Below are positions 58,310 through 64,000 of a stretch of 64,000 nt of DNA, piece after piece. The stretch comes from Armillaria gallica (taxonomy: Eukaryota > Basidiomycota > Agaricomycetes > Agaricales > Physalacriaceae), in the NCBI GenBank assembly GCA_037576215.1, contig JBANDB010000007.1, positions 713,001 through 777,000 of the forward strand, in the 5' to 3' direction. The position numbers and the translations under genes are program-made. Each line of letters begins with the position of its first letter. The stretch's first letter is position 1. The notes below the pieces were generated by a model. The model saw only the letters and a program-made list of their open reading frames with translations. It did not search any database and was not told the DNA's origin.

Positions 58310-60574
58310 ATGTCGCATGTCACCACGCCCCAGCCTCCCTCATCTGATGTTGATGAAGACGAAGACAAATTCACTGACCTCCCAGACCTCTTGCCCCTCA
58401 CCAATGATGACGATGACGATGACGACTATAGTACGTCCTCAGCATCGTCTACATCATCATCTGATGACACCTCATCCTCTGACTCAACCTCGCCTACCAA
58501 TATGGACGATGAAGCAGCTCCTCCTCCACCTCCCCAAGTACCTGCTAACTACGATTCCTTGGACTCTGATCACCACATCCCACTGTCTTGTGTCTCCCAT
58601 CGCCCAGTCATGTCCAATGCTGCCACTGTCAAACAGAAGTCATGCACAAATGCACCAATCCTTCACCCTGGTGTCTATACCATTGATATCTTCAATGAGT
58701 TCAGTGAGGCCTTTGAGTCCTTCTTCCTCTACAAGAAGGTAGACCCCCCCAATTGTGTAGTGATGGCTATTCCTGCCTGCAAAGGACCCGCAATGAAGTT
58801 GTGGTTCTGTTTGATGGTAGCATGGGAGGACGATCCCTTGTCGGGATGGTCCTGGGATTACTTTATGCTCCAACTGAAGGACAAGTGGCTACCGGATAAT
58901 TGGTTTGTCCAAGTCAAGAAGACAAGGAATGCGTTCCAAGGCAAATGCACCTGGTTTGAGTTTCAGCTTACGGTGCACGGCGTGAACGAGAACCTCAAGG
59001 GATTGGCGGCATACCTAGAACCGGACAACATGCATCTCCACCTTGAGGAACGGATGTCTGAAGACCTGACGGAGGCATACCTTCATGCAAACCATAGAGG
59101 TGACCTTGATGATATCAAGGATTTGGATAAGTGGGTTGACCAGGTCCGGATCCTTGATGACGATCTCCGCAAGGAAGCATCCTATGGGAAATGTCTTTTC
59201 AAAGCCTTGATGGCTGAGTCCAGCACTGTGGCACCGACGTCGACCACCACCATGAAAGCACCACATGCTGCCAAGTCTCAGGTGCCTGTTTCCACCTCCG
59301 GTACCTCTACTGCCAGCTCCAGTGACGATGCAAAGCAGAATGGGAAGACTAGACCCCCACATATGACCAATGAAGAGAAGGACTTGCTCATCAAGCACCT
59401 CAGCTGCTTCATATGTAGAGAGTTCTACACAGATCATATTGGCACCAATTGCAAAACTGGTAATCCCAACTCTGCTACATACCACATGCTCACTGAGGCT
59501 GATGCCCTTGCTGCGAAGGTGGCATATGAGCAACACAGCAAGAACTATGTTGCCGGCATCCATTTTGCCCTGCCTGACAGCGCCGTCCTCACTGATGATA
59601 AGGTGATGGTTGGCAATTCCTCTGATGAGTCTTCTGACCATGAGTACATTTCCCCATCCATCGAACAAGCACTCTTCGCCCCACACTTGTGGATGGAAGG
59701 CACCATCTCATCCCCTTTTATCCTGTCCCCTCTGCCTGTTCATGCTCTTATTGACCATGGTTCACCCACAGTTTTAATTAGCGCAGACTTCGCAACATGT
59801 CTTGGACTTCGACAACGACAATTGCATCGACCCATACCAGTTTCTTCAATATTAGACACCTCCACTGCACAACAACTCAACAAATGTGTCAGACTCTGTA
59901 TTACCAAGGACAATTGGACTTCCCGTAAACTTTTCGCTGTTATATGCCCCTCCCTACATTGTGATCTTCTCTTGGGTGCCCTGTTTTTATATCATGATAA
60001 GGTTGTTATAGATCATGGAAATGTTACCGTGTTTGCATGTGGTTCGAACGTCAACCTTCTTGGTCACTCATCTGGCGCATGCTTAGAGCAAGACTCTTCA
60101 CCGTCAACACCCTCCCCTCCTCTGGCACTGCCATTGAAACCCCGTGATGACCGAGTAGCCACAGCTGAGGACTGCAAGCATTTGAACCTGGAACTTCTGT
60201 CCATTAGGAAGAACCTCTGGATCACACAGGTGCCTCTTCTCCGAGAACTCAAAGCTCACTTCCATGCTGTTGGCTTGACTGAGAGCATGGTACCATTCAC
60301 TACTGAGTGTGGCCAGTCATGCATGGTTGCAGCTATCCATGCTCAAGTCACTGCACTCACCAAGAAGGAAAAGCTGGATGCTCTCGACTCTAAGGTTAAA
60401 TCTAAGTTTGCAGATCAGTTCCCGAGTGAACTTCCCCATGTAACTGAACTGCTGACAACTGTCTATCATTGCATCCTGATGAAACCGCACACAAAGATTT
60501 CAGTGTCTCGCCCTTACTCATGTCCTCGCAAGTACAGAGAAGCATGGAAGACATTAATTGATCAACACAAATGA
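58310..60574 (+). pseudogene. gag-pol: Gypsy-2 gag, protease and start of reverse transcriptase
   Basis: The 754-codon frame begins with an acidic, serine-rich N terminus (residues 1-70). A gag domain follows (about 120-300, with WEDDPLSGWSWDYFMLQLKD). A CCHC-like knuckle CFICREFYTDHIGTNC lies near residue 366, and an aspartic protease motif ALIDHGSPTVLISA near residue 480. A linker then leads to the start of the reverse transcriptase (KISVSRPYSCPRKYREAWKT). Gag and pol are thus one frame in this family. TGA at 60572-60574 ends it, but the same frame continues into AGRIRPSSSEYASPSFIIPK, so the stop is a lesion. Confidence 0.88.
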
Positions 60575-61659
60575 GCTGGAAGAATCAGACCTTCCTCATC
60601 AGAATATGCCTCGCCCTCGTTTATCATTCCAAAGGCAGATCCTACAGTGCTGCCATGTTGGGTGAATGATTTCAGGCTTATCAATGCTGCGACTGTGCTG
60701 GATAATTATCCAATGTCACTGATCAGTGATATACTGGCAGACTGTGCCAAGGGTCAGTTCTGGGGAAAGATTGATATGACAAACTTGTTTTTCCAGACGC
60801 TTGTGCACCCTGACAACATAAAATACACTGCAACTCTGACTCCATTCGGACTCTAGGAATGGGTTTGCGAAACTCCCCGGCTACACATCAACGATGAGTG
60901 ACGCTTGCGCTTCGGCCGCTCATCAGAAAGATATGCCATGTCTATTTGGACGATATTATTATCTGGTCAACTACTCTCGAAGAGCATGCCTGTAATGTGG
61001 AAACAGTTCTTGAAGCTCTGAAGGATGCTCACCTGTACTGCTCTCCAAAGAAAACATCTCTTTTCTTAATGGAGGTTGACTTCCTGGGTCACCACATTTC
61101 AAGGAGAGGGACTGAACCTGATCCTTCAAAGGTTGTGAAGATCCAAAACTGGCCTATTCCCCACACCACAAAACATGTTCACCAGTTCCTGGGGCTCGTC
61201 TGCTACATTGCAGACTTCTTGCCCAAACTTGCAGAATACACCTCAGTCCTCACTCCCCTCATGGAAAAGCACTGTGATCGTCTATTCCCTGGGTGGTCTC
61301 TGGGTCATCAGGCAGCATTTGATGCAATCAAGAAGCTTGTGGTGGGAGCGGACTGCCTCACAATGATTGACCATGAGAACCCTGGAGAGAACCAGATCTT
61401 CATAACATGTGATGCAAGTAAACACTGCACAGGCACTGTTCTCAGCTTTGGAAAAACCTGGGAAACAGCTCGACCTGTCACATTTGACTCAGTCACATTC
61501 AAAGGAGCACAGCTCAACTACTCTACGCATGAGCAAGAATTGCTGTTGATCATTCGTGCCCTCAAGCGTTGGAGGGTAGATCTCCTGGGAACCCATATTC
61601 ATATCTTTACCGACCATAAAACACTCCAGAATTTCAACACCCAGGCTGACCTGTCCTGA
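60575..61659 (+). pseudogene. pol: Gypsy-2 reverse transcriptase and RNase H, broken
   Basis: 60575-60856 continues the upstream frame (WVNDFRLINAATVLDNYP, FWGKIDMTNLFFQTLVHP) to TAG at 60854. Sequence between EW and GLRNSPATHQR near 60865 is missing a few codons, and the frame changes. TGA at 60895-60897 follows. The frame then reads through the catalytic box (HVYLDDIIIWS), FLGHHISRRG, and RNase H (ITCDASKHCTGTVLSFG, YSTHEQELLLIIRALKRW, FTDHKTLQNF). It stops at TGA 61657-61659 (DLS-stop-QQARW). Confidence 0.88.
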
Positions 61660-63288
61660 CAGCAGGCCCGCTGGATGGAGTTCCTGCAGCAATACGAGTA
61701 CACCCTTCATTATGTCTGCAGAGAGGATAACACCATTGCAGATGCATTGTCTCGCATACCTGTGGATGATGAACCCTCGGACTTCCCTGCAGAGTATGCA
61801 GGGCTTCTCACCATCCAGACTGACCCTGCGATCCTGAGAAAGATCAGGCTTGGATACTTGGTTGACCCATTTTGTTCATGGCTGTTGTCAGACATTGAAA
61901 AAGGCTTCTCTCCTCTAAACACGTCACTTGTAGATGGCTTGATGTATCTGGGGGAATGCCTGGTTATTCCATGCACAGACAATATTCCAGAGCAGCTGTT
62001 TACACTTGCCCATGACTCCCTGGGCCACTTTGGTGGCAACAAGTCATACACTGCTCTGAGGGGCTCGTACTACTGGCCGAACATGAGGAAAGACCTGCTG
62101 GATTCCTATGTTCTATCATGTTCTTCATGCCAATGTAACAAGTCCCGAACCAGCAAGGTTCCTGGACCCTTGCATTCCCTACCGGTGCCAGATGCACGTT
62201 TTGATTCCGTCGCGATAGATTTCATGAGGCTGCTGCCTGCTGAGAATGGTTTGGATATGATCATCACAATGACCGATAGACTGGGAGCGGACATTCAAAT
62301 CCTCCCTTGGAAGTCCACAGGCACTGCCGAAGACTTTGCTGCCATGTTCTTCAACAAATGGTACTGTGAAAATGGAATGCCGATGGAAATCATCAGTGAT
62401 CAGGACAAACTCTTCGTCTCCAAGTTCTGGAAGGCATTCACGAAACTTGCAGGTGTCAAGCACAAAATGTCGACTGCATGGCATCCTCAGACTGATGGGT
62501 CATCTGAACGATCTAATAAGACCGTGGTTCAAGCTCTCTGTTTCTATGTCGACTGCAACCAGAAGGGTTGGTCCACAAAACTACCGATCATGCGATTCAC
62601 AATCATGAATACAGTCAACGCGTCCATGGGCTTCTCCCCTTTCCAGATAAAGACCAGCCATTCTCCCCGACTCATACCCTCTCTTGTAGTGAAACCACCC
62701 AAGGATACTCCCTTTGACACAAAGGCATTCATGCAACATCTCCAGCTCGATATCAATGAGGCCATGGATGCACTCATTACTGCAAAAATCGACCAATCCC
62801 ATTTCGCTAATTGCTCCCGCACTCCAGAAACCATGTACAACATTGGTGACTGTGTAATGCTATCTACTGTGAACCATCGACAAGAGTATGCACACAAGGG
62901 GTCAAAACGCTGCACGAAATTTATGCCCAGGTTTGATGGACCCTTTACAGTTATTGATGCAAACCCTGCAAAATCGTCCTATACTCTCAATCTCCCATCA
63001 TCATTGATACACCCAACATTTCATGTGTCTCTCCTGAAACCTTATCATTCTAATGATCCTGATCAATTCCCTCTCCGAGAACCCCCACGCCCTGGGCCCA
63101 TCATAACAGCAAACGGTGCCGAAGAATTTGCCGTCGATAAGATTGTCAATGCATGACGCTGGGGTAAAGGTTGGCATTACCTCGTCCGTTATGTAGGTTT
63201 CGGACCGGAGGACGACGAGTGGCTGTTGGGCAGCGAGCTTGAAGATAACGAAGCACTTGACATGTGGCTGACTGAGAATCTGAGATGA
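61660..63288 (+). pseudogene. pol: Gypsy-2 integrase and chromodomain, in-frame stop before chromodomain
   Basis: In frame with the preceding part: the end of RNase H (REDNTIADALSRIP), integrase zinc domain (HDSLGHFGGNKSYTAL .. CSSCQCNK), DDE core (VAIDFMRLLPAENG, ISDQDKLFVSKFWK, HPQTDGSSERSN), GPF/Y-type module (RFDGPFTVIDANPAK) and LIHPTFHVSLLKPY. TGA at 63154-63156 interrupts just before the chromodomain (WHYLVRYVGFGPEDDEWL), which then ends at TGA 63286. The stop fits CGA to TGA. Confidence 0.9.
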
Positions 63289-63316
63289 CAGCCTAAGTTT
63301 TTGAAGTATGGGTGGG

Positions 63317-63499
63317 TGTAACCCACAAGGATTACGTGTTATGTTCCTTTGTTTACCTGTAGTGTTAGATGCTTCCATGGATCCTGATCAGATCTGGCAT
63401 TCTCTTTCTTTACCTTGTATTATTCCGTTCATACCGCAACAGAGTTGATTCCTATTCTGTTGCACGTGTTCAGTGTCCCCAGCATTGGGCTGGGTTCCA
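63317..63499 (+). repeat. Gypsy-2 3' LTR (183 bp)
   Basis: TGTAACCC..GGGTTCCA, preceded by a purine-rich tatgggtggg and followed by the TGCAT duplication. It has lost eight CpG sites still present in the 5' LTR; the 5' LTR has lost one that this copy keeps. Confidence 0.95.
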
Positions 63500-63504
63500 T
63501 GCAT

Positions 63505-64000
63505 CTTGGAGAAATATGACTTTGGCACCGCATATGCTCATCTCCGCCCATTTCGGTATAACGACTTGACCACTATGGTAGATGATTTATCTGAGCATGA
63601 AGTGCAGTACCAAAGGATGGTGGAAGACGTACCTGTCAAGGACATAATTATCTACCTGCATGTGCCTTCTCGACATGTATGGGATTTGTATAGTAATTGG
63701 GTGGTGCCATGGTGCATCACCTGACAAAGGCCATGGATAAATGTCTTTGCGAGGACATGTTGACAGCTATCAATGGCCATGAATGGCCCATACCAATCCC
63801 TAAAGTCATGAGCTTGGATCAAATCCAGATTGAGATGCTCAATCTTGGTGCAGAATATGTCTGGTTGGATGTGCTTTGTTTGAGACAGGAAGGTGGGCCA
63901 ATGGAGGATCTGCATGTGGAGCAAGGGGCTACTGGAATGAAAAAAAATGACATGGGGTCGATTAATATTTTTCATGCACTGAGCTTGGACCTACCTACCT
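63505..64000 (+). pseudogene. HET-like gene, 3' part after Gypsy-2
   Basis: Continues the frame of 55943-56306 with LEKYDFGTAYAHLRPFRYND and VPSRHVWDLYSNWVVPW up to TGA 63722. From about 63706 the family sequence goes on in another frame (INGHEWPIPIPK, LDQIQIEMLNLGAEYVWLDV, LCLRQEGGPMEDLHVE), the part that resembles the HET-domain core (YVWIDxLCIDQ). So besides the Gypsy insertion there is a frameshift near 63705-63720. After DLHVE the sequence departs from the usual EEWKLDVPTIG, near an A8 run. The gene runs off the window. Confidence 0.75.

Larger units (their letters stand above)
56307..63499 (+). mobile_element. Gypsy-2: complete Ty3/Gypsy element with TGCAT target duplication
   Basis: Two LTRs (183 bp each once an insertion is discounted) bracket a 6.3-kb interior encoding gag, protease, reverse transcriptase, RNase H, integrase and a chromodomain. 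TGCAT stands on both sides (56302-56306 and 63500-63504). The coding region has several stops and one deletion, so the copy is dead. Two non-autonomous hAT elements have inserted into it, one in the 5' LTR and one in the leader. It disrupts a HET-like gene. Confidence 0.95.

Overview
The window looks like a nuclear contig of an agaricomycete (mushroom-type) basidiomycete. The evidence is the combination of short introns (about 40-80 nt, GT..AG), two chromodomain Ty3/Gypsy elements, Helitron, KDZ and hAT transposons, an NB-ARC/TPR (NLR-like) gene, a relic of the agaricomycete HET-like family, and a relic farnesyl diphosphate synthase gene. No rRNA, tRNA, CRISPR array or bacterial-type operon is visible.

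Layout. 1-6422: a Gypsy chromovirus (Gypsy-1) whose 5' LTR lies outside the window; it is CpG-rich, with only a few lesions in its coding sequence. 6423-13830: a KDZ transposase relic on the minus strand, split by an internally deleted Helitron (copy 1, minus). 14017-23112: decayed LTR-retrotransposon material with two inverted ~955-bp LTRs, a truncated third LTR, a 308-bp MITE with perfect TIRs, a ~0.75-kb dispersed repeat and a possible solo LTR. 23340-25290: hAT-1 transposase relic. 25689-36782: an 11-kb hAT element (hAT-2) delimited by an 8-bp target duplication, with a second Helitron (copy 2, Rep plus helicase, plus strand) nested in it. 37376-40740: NLR-like gene (minus). 40827-42016: dead farnesyl diphosphate synthase copy. 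42-56 kb: CpG-normal sequence with decayed, partly duplicated gene fragments and an inverted pair of paralogous membrane-protein genes. 55943-64000: a HET-like gene split by a complete Gypsy element (Gypsy-2, 56307-63499, target duplication TGCAT), which itself carries two non-autonomous hAT elements.

Two themes link the parts. First, insertion history can be read from target duplications: hAT MITEs inside Gypsy-2, Gypsy-2 inside the HET-like gene, Helitron 2 inside hAT-2, Helitron 1 inside KDZ. Second, decay is dominated by CpG to TpG/CpA change. All nine differences between the two Gypsy-2 LTRs are of this type, most internal stops in both Gypsy elements are TGA where CGA would be expected, and the 6.4-40.1 kb block is nearly free of CpG. 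The CpG transition falls inside the NLR gene. The only reasonably intact cellular genes are the NLR-like gene and the plus-strand membrane-protein gene. The NLR and HET-like families are both associated with fungal non-self recognition, so this may be a transposon-eroded allorecognition-type region; that last point is inference.
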